A stretch of DNA of 64,000 bases from Parascedosporium putredinis (taxonomy: Eukaryota; Ascomycota; Sordariomycetes; Microascales; Microascaceae). Positions 22,671 through 34,241 of this stretch are shown here, piece after piece (the first letter of the stretch is position 1; the number at the start of each line of letters is the position of its first letter). A model generated the notes under the pieces. That model searched no databases, was not told the origin of the DNA, and saw nothing but the letters and a program-made list of their open reading frames with translations. The translations under genes were made by a program, and so were the position numbers. The stretch is from contig CASHTG010000012.1 in assembly GCA_949357655.1 (NCBI GenBank), forward strand, positions 3,906,001 to 3,970,000, given 5' to 3'.

Positions 22671-24431
22671 ATGGAGAACCTCCAAAATGACATTGTAAGG
22701 TTCCCCCGTGCGGCCAAGGGCTGGTGGGGGATGATGCGCAGCGGCCCGCGCATGTTACCCCGCTACCGGAGGAACACCCAAGGGGGCGATATGGTGGTTG
22801 ATCGTCAAGCATCCCGGTAGGGCTAACCGTCTTTGACATCGTGCGCTTGTTTAGATCGAGGCGGAGCCCCATCTAAGCGACGGCAAGTCGACGTTTTCGG
22901 CCGTAAGTCACCATCGCGACGGGGATGGATTCTAGTTTTTAGATGCCTTCCTATCGCTCGGCGTCAACTTACATAGAATCCCCGTCTAGCCTCTTACCTC
23001 GTCGCTCACCTCCTTGCGCTCAACCGTGTTGGAATACAAGGAAGAAAATGGACGGATTTATCATTCCATGAGTAAGACTTGCATTGTCCTTGAACCGCGC
23101 CAAAAGGACCTTTAGGAGTAGTCATTGACATGGTTGGGTAGAATACGCCTTCCCGAACGACTCGACAGAGACAGAACGCCTAAGTATGGAGATGAACCCC
23201 TCTCTGCCTCGACTCACAGTGATATCGAAACAGGACAGGCGATCGCCTACGTTTACTGACCGTGGGATCAAATCCGCCTAGATCTCCAAAGTTACGTCTG
23301 GCTCGTCACCCTGCGCGGCGAGTTGTGCCTATCACCGAAAAAGGATGGCGCAAAGCGCGTGCTCGACGTCGGAACCGGCACAGGTGTTTGGGCAATCGAC
23401 TATGGTGCGTTTCTATCTCTAGACTTTCCTTGGCTAAATATGCTCTAATTATTTCCTTCATGTAGCCGATGCCCATCCGGAAGCCCAGGTATGCTGGCGT
23501 GAGCTAACTGTTCGCCCGGGGCAAATCAACGCTTACATGAGTTTTAGGTGATTGGTGTCGATCTGAGTAGGATGCAGCCAAGCTTGTAAGTCCATGAGCC
23601 AACGTTAGAGTCCTCGTGGGTGGGCGCCGGTTTATCTATCTTGGTGCGCTAATTCTCTTTTAGGGCACCCCCAACTGTTCGTTCGAAGTCGACGATGTTG
23701 AAAAAGATTGGACTTGGGAGAAGCCCTTTGACTTCATCTTTGGCCGCGTTCTCGCAGGCTGCTTTTCCGATTATCAGGCCTTTATCGACAAGGCTTTTGC
23801 GTATGTGAAATCCAAATACCGAGAAAGATAGTGACCGTGGTGGGAACGGACCATATTATCGACGCACTAGTCAGCTAACATCTATGAAACAGGGCCTTGG
23901 AGCCAGGCGGTTACCTCGAGCTCCAGGACGTCTACACGCCCTGGACCTCGGACGACGAGACTTTGAGCAAGGACTCTTCTATGTACAAGATCGGCGCCGA
24001 ATGTGGCGAGGCGAGCAGGATCCTTGGCCGACCGCTCGACCAGTGCGCCAAGTACAAAGAATACCTCGCCAACGCAGGGTTCGTCGATATCGTGGAAAGG
24101 AAATTCAAGTGGCCGCTGGGCGTGTGGCCCCGGGACAAATACTACAAGGATATCGGACAGCTCTACTTTGACAACATCGAGGCAAACCTTGAGGGCTTGT
24201 CAATGGCTCTCCTGCATAGAGCGCTGGGCTGGACGGCTGAAGAGGTTCAGACGCTCTGCGCAGGTGCGCGGGAAGAGCTGAGATTGGGATTCATCCACGC
24301 GTACACTCCAGTGTAAGACTTGCCCTTCTACGGCCGCCATTGTATTTTGATGTACTGACATATTGCAAAACCAAAATAGTTACGTCGTCTACGGACGGAA
24401 ACCGGACGTGGATAAATCTAGTCAAACCTAA
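22671..24431 (+). CDS. LaeA-like SAM-dependent methyltransferase (one frameshift)
   Basis: Class I methyltransferase of the fungal LaeA/UMTA type, often linked to secondary metabolism. Ten small exons: 22671-22694, 22855-22902, 22990-23071, 23142-23183, 23282-23404, 23466-23488, 23548-23585, 23664-23800, 23893-24312, 24380-24431. The spliced protein shows YAFPNDSTETERL, then SAM motif I VLDVGTGTGVWAID, VIGVDLS and APPNCSFEVDDVEKDW. GRVLAGCFSD, LEPGGYLELQD and a YVVYGRKP C-terminus follow. The frame changes at the C-run 23668-23672 (one missing base); counting it gives 329 aa, the family norm. It is convergent with the DUF6536 gene, with a 128 bp gap. Substrate is unknown; it could be a regulator-type rather than a biosynthetic methyltransferase. 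Confidence 0.87.
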
Positions 24432-24559
24432 CGCTTGTGCCTCCAGCGACTCGTTTATAGTTCAAATAAAGAGAAATACTGACACTTATATTGCTATGCT
24501 ATTCATCCTTCTTTACCATTAAATTCATAATCGTGACAAAATCTAGAAGTCTTTAAAAT

Positions 24560-26935
24560 CTATCGATACAGCCGGCCTTCTATGGGTGCCGTAACGGGGC
24601 CACTAGAGAAGGCACAATGCCCCGGTTCATCTCCGTCCTCCTCGACCGTGACACCCCACTGGATCTTCTCCTCCACATCATCCGCGTCGCCTTCGTACGA
24701 GGGGTCGCGAAGCCGTCGGGCTGGGTGACACGAAGAAGCGATCGCCGCACTGCAATTTCCTAGCAAGGGCATGTCGGACCTTAACGGGACTAGCCCGTAG
24801 ACGAAAAGCGACGCGATGAGGACGGCGCTGACGACGACGACGGCAAAGATCGCCGCGAGGCTATACCCAAATTCCCACTCGACCTGGCCGACTCGGGCCC
24901 GCTCATCCGCCGCTATCAGGCTACCATCCGTGGCGTACCACCTCACGTGCAGTACAAAGATGGCTTGAGACACGAGCCAGTGCAGCACGGCGCTCAAGGC
25001 CAGAAGGGGCAGAGCGTAGCGCATGGGCAGCTGCAGCATGTATGTAGACCTCTGCTTGCCTCGCGGCCCGGAAGAGACACGGAGCCCCCGCCGCACCCGG
25101 GCGTAGCGCGCAGCTTCGCTTGCGGTGCACATACTGGTGAGGATGGCATTATAGGCAAAGTATATGATGGAGAGTATAACCTGTCCCGCATTCACGATTA
25201 CGGTGCGGCTCGCGAGAGCCCATGCACCTGACTCGGGGAGGTCTATGCCGAGGCCGATGGCCGCGCGGGGATCGTACAGGCCAACTCCGAGGGCCATGGC
25301 GCCAGAAAAGGAGTTGTCGGTCTCGAGGCCGGTGCGGCCGATTTCAAAGAGGTAGATGCAGAAGAATAGCGCTACGCCATATCTACGGAACACAGTTTTA
25401 TCTCGTCAGTTGAGGGGGCAGGAAAAAAGTGGGAGATGGAGACGCAGATGGAACGGCCAGGGAGGTATTTAAGACCCGATTAAACTTACGGAAGCAGGCA
25501 CGAAACCCATTGAAACCAGCCCGGCGAGAAAAGCCTGAACCGTAGATTTCTCCGCCACGGGGTTGCCACTCCCGTCGGCCAGCGTCTAATCATAAACACG
25601 GATCGGAAGCTGGAGATTTCGGCCAAGCACATATCCTCGGTATGGACATCCGGCCGCGTCGTGAAGCTGGCAACGGCATCGCCGAGGGTGAGGAGAGGCG
25701 CGTGTCTCAGCTTGAGAGCGACAACTGCTATAATGATGAGTTTCAGGGCGCCAAAGGCGATGAAAATGCCTGCCAGCTCGGTGGAAAAGTTGACTGCGCA
25801 GCCCTGGTCCGTCCGCTGCGCGAGGCAGTACTTGGACGGGTCCCCAAACGGAGCCCAGTCAGATGCGTTGGCCCGCATCTGGCCGACGACGTCTGAACAG
25901 TACTGGCTAGCCCCAATGTTGCCGCCCGTGTTGTCGCATATCCACTTGTACGGATCCGTGTTGTAGCCCGAGTCAAAGCCGCCTACCCAATTACAGGACG
26001 TGTAATCGCTGGAGGCCTCGGATGAGGAGACGACTAAGAGGTTGCTCGTGTCGGTCTGGGGGATCCGCGCGTAGGCGGCTATGCATTCGTCGTTCTCCAG
26101 GCGGACGAGGCTATCCGTGCTCGCTAGTCGCAAGAGGTCGCTCAGCTGGGTGCTGGCGCTTTTCCGAATCTTGGCCTCGTCGGAACTCATCATCATGCTC
26201 AAGCCGCTATTGAATATAATTCTCGTCTTGTCGCCGGCATCGGCGTCTGCCGAGTCTGTGGCGAGCATGCTTTCGGAAACTCCATAGACGAAGTACTGAT
26301 TCGAAGCCGTTGTCAAGAAAATAGTCGAGTTGAATCTAGAGACGTCGCACGGTTGTGTTAGCTTTGCAGAGTTTGGAAGCAGCCCGGCGATGGGAGAGCT
26401 TTGGGCCATAGAGTTAAGCGCGGAGAGGGGAGAGCAAGGGAGGAACGCACAGGAGATGAACCGGCAAGCTGCTCACGGCAAGCGCAACGCAGAGCCACTT
26501 TCTCCAACCTCGTATATACCATAGGTTCCCAAAGCTCAGAACGCCAATGTTGACCCATCGCCTTTTGGCGTGCGCCGCGTCCACCTCGGCCCTCGTGGGC
26601 GCCGAAAGCACTTGCATGGCATAGTTGCTCGCGCCGAGCACCAGAGTGCTCAGTATATTGATCACCAAGTGCAAGTACATGTTGACATTCTGTGCCTTGT
26701 CGCACTCGAGGTTCCACAGGACGCGATAGCCATCTTCGGGAGCGGAGCGGACGTGGGCGGCGATGGTCAGGCCGATGGTGATGCAGAGCGAGACGGCGAC
26801 CGTGGCGAGGCCGTAGCGCAGAGATGCTAGGTATCCAGGGGTCCCAAGCTTTTTGTGTCGCTTTTTTGTCGATTTTTCATGATCCGCCGTGGACACATGG
26901 TCGGATGTCGTCGGTTTCAGCGGATCCGCGTCCAT
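24560..26935 (-). CDS. DUF6536 multi-pass membrane protein
   Basis: Fungal plasma- or endomembrane protein of unknown function, 717 aa and fully intact. Exons on the minus strand: 26935-26451, 26335-25490, 25382-24560; both introns close in frame (HLL/FNSTIF and LLP/YGVALFF). A basic N-terminus (KKRHKKLG) precedes the first membrane segment. The central part has a long extracytoplasmic domain with several Cys and N-x-S/T sites. Further helices and the family's C-terminal PLLGNCSAAIASSCHPARR motif follow. A paralogue lies at 48.7-50.9 kb. The absence of frameshifts over 2154 coding bases contrasts with neighbours. Confidence 0.88.
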
Positions 26936-28495
26936 TGGGCCGCCATTCCCCAGTGCGATGGTGTTGATGAGGGCCGAGTACTAGGGAACGCACCGCTTGG
27001 AAGGTTCGGGAGATGAAGGTTTGCTTGCCTGCTTGCGAAGTGTATATCGGGCGTTGTGAGAAGGAAACCGAGGTTTTGTGAAAAGGAAAAGAAACGAAAG
27101 CGAATGGCGATTGATGCCAGAGGTGGAGGGGCAAAACGCAGCTGGACTGGACTAGCAGTATTAGTATTTCTTCACCCTTTGTCCGCTTGAATCAATAATT
27201 CCGTTTTTGGATATACCTAAAATCGTGTGCTGGGGCTGAAGCGCCAAGACTCCCGACAAGTCTCGCGATGACGCCCGTGCCAAGGTTACGGCCACAGCTG
27301 GCGCCCACCAGAAACGCCTCGGGGGCGCGACATGACGCTGCTTTGGGGCAAGTAGGGTGGCAGTGTAAAATAACCATAAATCCCATGGCGAGGGAGATAA
27401 GATCGTCAAGGCTCACCAGAGGTCTGAGGCGGTAGTCATCGACGTCACTGTTCCTAGTTGACGGCGGGCAATGGGCGAAGGCGAGTTGATTGCGTACACC
27501 CTTGCCGGTCTTTCAGCTCTCAGCTGTCAGCTGCGTCCGCCCTGCTTGACCTTTCGGGCTGATCATCATCCACACGATCTCTCTTTCCAGCGAAGATAGA
27601 CGAAAGGTTCCCGAGATGGTTATTCTTCAATGTCGTTTTTTTTTTCGTTTATTCCTGGTCGGCTTTCTTTGGTAGGAGTCGCACATTGGGTTACAATGGT
27701 CTAATGCTTTCAATATTGGCGACGGAAACTCTCAACATAGATTACGTAGCCTTGGTTTACAAGACCATGGCTTCAATTCTCTACAACTCCGCACTCGAGT
27801 AAACGACGGAAACCACCAATTACCGAGTTCTGGTCAATTCTGTTTAGTTCGTCGAGTCTTGAGTACTATAGCCAAGTGCCAAGTCTACGAACCGGCCAGC
27901 AGGTAGATGATTAAACTGCGGTACAACATCATTTGATTCAGAAAAGCGAACCAATCCTCAACCTCGTAATTAACCACGACTGTGTGGCCGCGAACGCGAA
28001 GCGCATGGAAGCGAGGAATTCGAACAAAGTGTGGGAAAGGATCCTCGACCCCAAGCTTGGCGACTGGAGCCCAGAGATGCGATGATCTATTCTTATTTGC
28101 CTGGGGAGAGAGAGCCTCCCAAAACTCGGCATAGATTAGACCTGGCTCCTCCAGCGGCCGCCATTCGCCCGTTTGCCGTGCTACCCCTCATCCCCTCCCC
28201 GACCATTCGGTCTACGCGCATGCCGAATGCACCTTTGGACGAGCGGCTCTAGATTTAGCCAGGTCCGGTTCAACCGCTCCTGCTGCAGGGGTGGAGGTTC
28301 GATCGCGACGGCACTCGTTCTTTCGCCGTCGTGGCTTGTCCGTTTGGTGGTTTCTGCACTTTGTTAAATACATGTAGGCCCCGTTGGCCTCTGTGCGCGT
28401 AGGAGGGAGCATGTAGTCGAAACTCTCCACCTCGGAGGCGTCCAGCATATTAGTAACTTCCGCTTCTTACGACAGGAGTCTCCGCCGTCGCTACG
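26936..28495. other. divergent intergenic region
   Basis: 1.56 kb between the divergent starts of the DUF6536 and second GMC genes. It holds a T-run at about 27637-27645 and no supported ORF. Confidence 0.45.
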
Positions 28496-30732
28496 ATGCT
28501 CCTAAACGTGCTGCCCATTTTCGTCTTTGCGGCATCCTTGGCTAACGCCATCGTCGTCGAGCGCGCCCTCGAGAAGGAGTATGACTATGTGATTGTCGGC
28601 GGCGGCACGAGTGGCTGCGTTGTCGCAAACCGCCTCTCCGAGGACAGTGATGTGTCGGTACTCGTCATCGAGGCTGGGCCGATCTTGGATGGGAAAGACG
28701 AGTTCGACTCCTTGCTCGTCCCCCAACCTTTGACCGGCTTACCCCGGGCCAGATTCCCTACACTTGGCCCAATATCACGACGGTCCCGATGGAAAATCTA
28801 TATGGCCGGAATATCACCATTTACACGGGCAAGGTACGTTTTAGAGAATGCGCGCGAACACCGGAAAAATAAATCGGGCCGGTCATAGTGAAGAATACAT
28901 GTTTTGGCAATGCTAATTACTCCAAACTTACAATAAACAGGTTGCTGGCGGTGGCTCAGCCGTAAACGGCAAGATCTTTGCGCGAGGAAGTCGACGGGAT
29001 TTCGAGGATTGGGCCCGCTACCTGGACGATGACGGCTGGGGGTGGGAGAGCATGCTGCACTACTACAAAAAGGCCGAAACCTTCACCCTCCCACGGAAGA
29101 GTACCGCCGCCAGGGCAACGTCACCTGGGACGACTCGTATCGCGGGCACGACGGCCCCATCAGCGTCACGTACCCGGCTCAGTTTCTCCCCAGCACGGCG
29201 TACAGGATCAAGGCGTACAAGGCCCTCGGGTTCCCCATGGTGGAGGAGGAAGGCAGCGGCGAGAACACGGGCAGCATCTGGTTCCCTATTTCCACGCGCC
29301 CGGAGGACTACACGAGGAGCTATAGCAAGCGCGAAAACTACGACCCCGTCAAAGAGCGCCCGAATCTTCACTTTTAGCTGATAACGCCGTGACGAGAATT
29401 CTGTTTGATGGCACTAAAATCGCTGGAGTAGAGGTATGCTAGCCCTGCTTGACCCCCTTTTGTGTCTAACATCCTATTTTTGAGTGTCCCTACTACTCTT
29501 TGACCGTTTAGAGTTTAGAGTTTAGAGGTTACTGTGCTGATTCTTCTCTTTTATCTGTGGCTCTAGTACGCGGAAGACGCGAGTGCTCCTCTTCAAACCG
29601 TGCGGGCGAGAAAAGAAGTCATCGTCGCGGCCGGGTCTATCAAGACCCCGCAACTCCTCCAGATCTCCGGCGTCGGTCCCAAGCACGTCTCCGAGGCTCT
29701 CGGCGTCGATTCCGTCTCTGATGTGCCAGTAGGGGAGAACTACCAAGACCATGCGACGTACACAGCCAGTTTCAACTGTAAGTAGAGCAAGCTTCCGTTT
29801 ACACACCTCTGACGAGTAGACGATCTGAGCTCTCTCAGCATCCTACTTGTTCTTCCCCCACAAGCCCGACATTCACTAAAATGACTGGCCAGTTACTTTT
29901 ACCTTTGACGAGCGGATGTGGTTCGCAAAGACCAACCAGACGTGGATGGACGAGCAGTACGATCTCTTCATCAACAACAACACGGGCTACTACACCGCAA
30001 CCGCGGACAACAACATGCTACTCCTCTCCATGCCCCTGCTCCACGGCGCCAAGAAGGCCCGCGCCCTCCTCTCGTCCTACAAGTGCAAGAACCCCAAGCA
30101 GTACCTCCACGCCGGTGCTGCCGAGGCCACCGTCGAGTCCTACGCCCGGCAGTACCGCCTCCTCATGGCCAGCCTCGCCACCAACCACCAGGCGGTGGAC
30201 GAAAAAGCCGGGTTCGGCGGCCGGCCCGTCCTCGTCAAGCCCCTCTCGCGCGGCGTCATCCTCGCCAACTCCACCAACATTTGGGACGCGCCCCTCGTCG
30301 ACCACCGGACCCTCGCGCACCCGCTCGATTTGGAAAACATCATTGGGTCCATCCGCGTCACCCGCACCATTATGGCCGCGCCCGAGCTGGCCCCGCTGGA
30401 ACCGGTCGAAAACACCCCCGGGCCGGACGTCGAAACCGATGAGGAGCTCGCCGAGTTTATACGCAATACCATGTCTCCGGGGGAGCGCACGGCTGCTGTG
30501 GAGCGCCGATGGGCACCGTGCTTGACGAGAAACTAAGAGTGAGGGGCGTTAAAGGCCTCCGCGTCGTTGATACCTCCGCTTGGCCCATTATTCCGGGTAC
30601 CCACGCTACCCAGGTAAGCTTAGATCCTCTGCCCGACCATGTGGGCCCCCTTTTGTCGACTAACAAGATTTATAGTCAACGGCGTATGCAGTTGCTGAGC
30701 GAGCCGCGGATCTGATTCGGGGTATCGAATAA
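28496..30732 (+). CDS. second secreted GMC oxidoreductase (four frameshifts and an in-frame TAA)
   Basis: GMC-family flavoprotein oxidase with an N-terminal signal peptide (MLLNVLPIFVFAASLANA). Exons: 28496-28833, 28941-29433, 29567-29777, 29839-30613, 30676-30732; GT-AG introns. Motifs are VIVGGGTSGCVVANRLS, VIEAGP, GGGSAVNGKIF and GSIKTPQLLQISGVGP. The active-site region GGAHGCCGAPMG and a second histidine in PGTHATQ complete the set. Frame changes near 28742-28748, 29086-29092, 29372-29375 and 30479-30483 each equal one missing base. All exons then close in frame. A separate in-frame TAA at 29877-29879, after FFPHKPDIH, is not removed by this and would truncate the protein. The gene is therefore either decaying or carries an additional base error. 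It is convergent with the MDR gene. An intron repeat AGTTTAG x3 lies at about 29506-29526. Confidence 0.8.
29506..29526. repeat. three tandem 7-bp units in a GMC intron
   Basis: GTTTAGA is repeated three times directly before the acceptor-side half of the third GMC intron. It differs from the TTAGGG telomere unit and is too short to mean much. Confidence 0.5.
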
Positions 30733-30972
30733 TTAAAGGAGGGACACGTGGGGTTTCTATCTGGAAATTGATGGCTCTCCCCCAGCACGAAGGGTAGGGG
30801 ACAGTCTGGGATACAATTTGGTCGATCATGGCAGGCGTAGCATAAATTCATGTAGCTATAAATATGATGAGACTTCCAAGCATTACATTATAACGGTTAG
30901 TTAGTGTTACACGGCATCAACAAAACGGCCCCACATATTTTCTCCCCCAGTATTTTCGTCCTTTCGTCGTAA
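30733..30972. other. short convergent intergenic region
   Basis: 240 bp between the 3' ends of the GMC and MDR genes; AT-rich, consistent with overlapping transcript ends. Confidence 0.4.
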
Positions 30973-31989
30973 TCATACCTCGCCCACTTTCACAATTACT
31001 TTTCCAACACATGATCCCTTTTTAGATGCTCAAACGCCTCGTGAGCCTGGTCAAACTCGAAGACGCTATCCACCACAGTCTTGAGCCTCCCCTCCTCCAT
31101 CCAGGATGCCAGCTGCGTGAGTCCTCCGCGCGTGTTATGCGTGAAGAAGGTAGTAAATTTGGTACTGGAGCCGCCCAAGAAGGTGGGGAAGAACCTGGCC
31201 TTGATAAGGAGAATGGGTTCCCGACATGGCCGCCGACGAAGACGTAGCCCCCGTTCTTGTCAGGGACGAGGAACTTGTGACATTCGTTGAAGAGGTTCGC
31301 GGGCGAGTCTCCGACGTTGTCGACGACGACGGCGAACTGCTCGCCGCGCGATTCGAGCTCCTCGATGACGTTGCACTTTTGTAGTCGATGATCTCGTCGG
31401 CGCCGAGCTCCTTGCACAAGTCGATCTTGCCCGTGGAGCAGGTGACGGTGACGTGACAGCCGAGGATCTTGGCGATCTGGATACCAAACGTGCCCACACC
31501 GCCCGAGCCGCCGTTGATAAAGACTTTGTCTCCCTTCTTGACGTAGGGCGCAATGGTCTGGAACGCAGTCAGCGCGGCCGTCGGCGCGCCCGCCGCCTGG
31601 TCCAAGTCGATATCGTCCGCGATCGTGCCGTAGCCGTCCAGTTCAGCAATGGCGTATTCGGAGAGAGCGCCCCGTGAGCCCAGCGGGTTTACACGGGCGA
31701 TGACGAGGCGGCCGACTTCGACGTCGTGCACATCGTCGGCAACGGCGACGACGCGGCCGCACAGGTCCATGCCGGGCGTTTTGGGGTAGGATACCAGGGC
31801 CCTGGAGACCTGGCCAAGCTCGGGCACCTTGTAGTCGGCGGGGTTGATGCAGGCGCGGGCCACCTTGATGAGGATCCGGCCATTCTTGATCTCTTCGTCG
31901 GCGGGCTTGGGAGTGTTGTCGGCGAGGGAGAGGATCTTGGAGATGGTGCCCGGCGAGGTAAAATGCCAAGCCTTCATCGTGGACGCCAT
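30973..31989 (-). CDS. medium-chain reductase, quinone/enoyl reductase type (three frameshifts)
   Basis: Zinc-independent MDR superfamily NADPH oxidoreductase. The GroES-like N-terminal domain has ACINPADYKVPE and PKTPGMDLCGRV. The Rossmann domain carries the nucleotide loop INGGSGGVGTFGIQIAKILG, and there are no structural or catalytic zinc cysteines. Single exon. Frame changes at 31377-31380 (TYKK/CNVIEE junction), 31208-31209 (NPFS/LIKARFF) and 31004-31005 each equal one missing base. With them counted the protein is 339 aa and ends in the usual GKVIVKVGEV at the TGA 30973-30975. Read literally it would end at 30996 after HVLEK. It could serve as a trans-acting enoyl reductase or a general quinone reductase; no substrate evidence. 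Confidence 0.87.
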
Positions 31990-33268
31990 TGTTTCCGGGG
32001 TTTCTGTTTCTTCTTTCTTCTCTCTTCTTTTTCTAATGTTGCAAAGTGTTTAGTTTGGGCAAAGCGGAAATATTGCCGGGGACGAGTTGAGGGGTTGCGT
32101 GGGGGAAAGACGTGCTTCGTGCTTCGGAACAAGCAATGCTGCTGAGCAGCTGAACGGGTTTTTATCCATGACGGAGAGTTGACGGGGCTTTTAGGCGCTG
32201 ATGTCATCGGCCGTGGTGGGTCGACAAGGTACCACCCGAACTAGCGCCGTCTTGGTGCTTCGGGCTTTTTCAGGGGGAGGCCGATTTGTTCGGCCGTCCT
32301 CAGTGGATTGGTCTACTGCAGCTACTGGAAGCTTACCCGAATCTAGGCCCTATTCGAACCAGATTGAACCTTTGTTTCGGTATCCTGAGTGAGCACTGGA
32401 CATTGAACTATTCGAACTGCTATCCAAACCTGAAGTCTATCATGCGGAGCTATCAAATCACATCAGCAATGCCTGGAAGTGCGGGATGTGCAGTTCTCCT
32501 ACTGACGTGATAGCTTGGATGGAGGTCCTATCTTTGCACAATACCCCCATTCTTCGATTACACGTGCTACATGTGGAAAATACGCCAAAGATAATTAGTA
32601 GCCACATAGAGTGGAACAAAATCCTCTTCAATTTCAAATCGTTAGATGCTCCCAACAAAAAAGAAGAAAACCAGCGAGGTGCCGAGGCTCAGGTCGACTC
32701 TGCGTCGGGGCTGATTCCGGTTTGGGGATGTTTGTCCCATTTGCATTCAAAAATTCTCGTCCGCGAAACCCGAAACCCGATCCACGTCAGTTCGCCTCTC
32801 GCAAGGGTCCAATCGCACACGATTCCAAGATCGTATTCCGGTGAGAGGGTTGATCATGTCGCCGACGCCGACGGGCACGGGACGAGCGCGGCTCCTCCCA
32901 CCATCCTGCTAGCGTGGTGACCAATTGACAAATCAATAAAAAATTCCATTCTTTTCATTGCTGTCGCTCAGGTCATTCTCGCAGTCTCTGAGAAGTTCCA
33001 CATGGAGGTGAATACGTAAGCCACGAAAGGGAAGCAAAGAGACCCCAACTCAGCTCAGCGAGGGAGGTCTATACAATTTTTGATGCCACAATTGTCCTTT
33101 TCTATTCACTCGTTCCCATGTATGTATATATATTTTTTTCCTTTTGTCCTTTTCAACAAGAGCGGCTTCAAAGGCAGACAGTGTATATGAATCCGCCTAT
33201 GCCCATCTAGATGTGACGAAACCAGTCATCCATGCCTCCCTCAGTCTTAACGTTCACATCTTCCACAA
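31990..33268. other. intergenic
   Basis: Upstream of the MDR gene and downstream of the RidA gene. The plus-strand ORF 32486-32920 has no signature and I do not call it. Confidence 0.4.
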
Positions 33269-33786
33269 CTAAGCGCTCGTCTTTGCCGCGCTTCCCTCTG
33301 GGTCGTGGGCGACAACCTCTATTTCGACGCGCATGGCCTCCTCCCCAAGCCTCGTAACTCCTACGCACGTCCAGATGGGTTGATGGTCCGGCATGTACTT
33401 CTTCATGTTCCCCACCATGGCTCCGAGAGCTTCGCCGTCCAAAGGAATGTGATATGTGTTGACTCGATAGACTTGGGACCAGCCCTTGCCGCCGGCATCC
33501 TTGAGGGCCAGCTCCACGTTCTTGAAGGCCTGGTCAATTTGGGCGTTGATATCCTCCGGAATTTCTCCCGTCTTGGGATCCCAGCCGCCTGAGATGAGAG
33601 TTAGATATTATCGGATATCACATGAGCAGTTACCATCCACCGAATGAGTGAATGGTAGTAGGGCCGTGAACTCACCTTGGCCGGCACATTCGATCCGGTC
33701 ACCCACGCGGACGGCTTGGTTATAGTGATAGTTGTCCCTGTTCCTGTGGCCAACCCCTCGTAAGAGTAGTATTGAAGATGAGACAT
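33269..33786 (-). CDS. RidA/YjgF/UK114 family protein (one frameshift)
   Basis: Rid-family enamine/imine deaminase-like protein. The classic role is hydrolysis of reactive 2-aminoacrylate from PLP enzymes; fungal paralogues in clusters can act in biosynthesis. Exon 1 is 33786-33676, the intron 33675-33589 has a GTGAGT donor and CTCAG acceptor, exon 2 is 33588-33269. Spliced motifs are AGQGGWDPKTGEIPED, INAQIDQAFKNVELALKDAG, PIWTCVGVTRL and MRVEIEVVA. The frame changes at about 33743-33744, one missing base, joining EGLATG to NRDNYHYNQAVRVGDR. Counting it gives 143 aa. A TATA-like TATATAAAA lies about 60 bp upstream. A PLP enzyme gene 12 kb away is the natural functional partner, by inference. 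Confidence 0.86.
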
Positions 33787-34241
33787 TGTGAATGGTTTGT
33801 GAGAAAGAAAGAAAAGAGAGACTCGCGTTTTATGCTCGGGCGTTTTTTATATATGCTTGCCTACGATCGAAGCGAAAAGAGCCGTTGTTCTTGCTGGGAA
33901 AGTGGGTGGCCTGATATATATCGATCAATCCGGATGGATTATTCATTCAGCACTTGAAATCAATTGCACCTGCACGGCGGGGTTAGCCTTTCTCGAAGAG
34001 GAGCCAGCGGAGGCGCTTGGTGAATCTTGGGAGTTTGACTGGCTCTGAGAGTCGTTGATCACGCTTGCGCTGACCAATGGAAGGCATCTCGGCGTCAGCT
34101 TACAACCGTTTATGCGACAACACAGGTGGGGACACATCCGCTGGTTGAGGGGTATTGTCTAGACAAGAACTGAGTGGAAGAATATACGAGGAATTGAGTT
34201 GCGGAACTATTGTACATGGAATGGCGATGGTGATCTCTGCT
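33787..34241. other. intergenic with RidA core promoter
   Basis: Contains the TATA-like element at 33845-33853 on the RidA strand and the 3' flank of the zinc-finger regulator. Nothing else is seen. Confidence 0.4.
33845..33853 (-). promoter_or_regulatory. TATA-like element of the RidA gene
   Basis: TATATAAAA on the minus strand, about 60 bp upstream of the start codon at 33786, a good distance for a short 5' leader. Confidence 0.4.

Noticed and set aside
28280..28320. GGTTCGATCG resembling a tRNA B box
   Set aside because: No matching A box or cloverleaf can be folded around it; no other tRNA-like arrangement was found in the window.
956..30732. RIP-driven decay of the broken genes
   Set aside because: RIP makes C-to-T changes and stops, whereas nearly all defects here are single-base length changes with intact surrounding codons.
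32486..32920. 144-codon plus-strand ORF
   Set aside because: No signal peptide, domain or repeat, and amino-acid composition unlike neighbouring genes.
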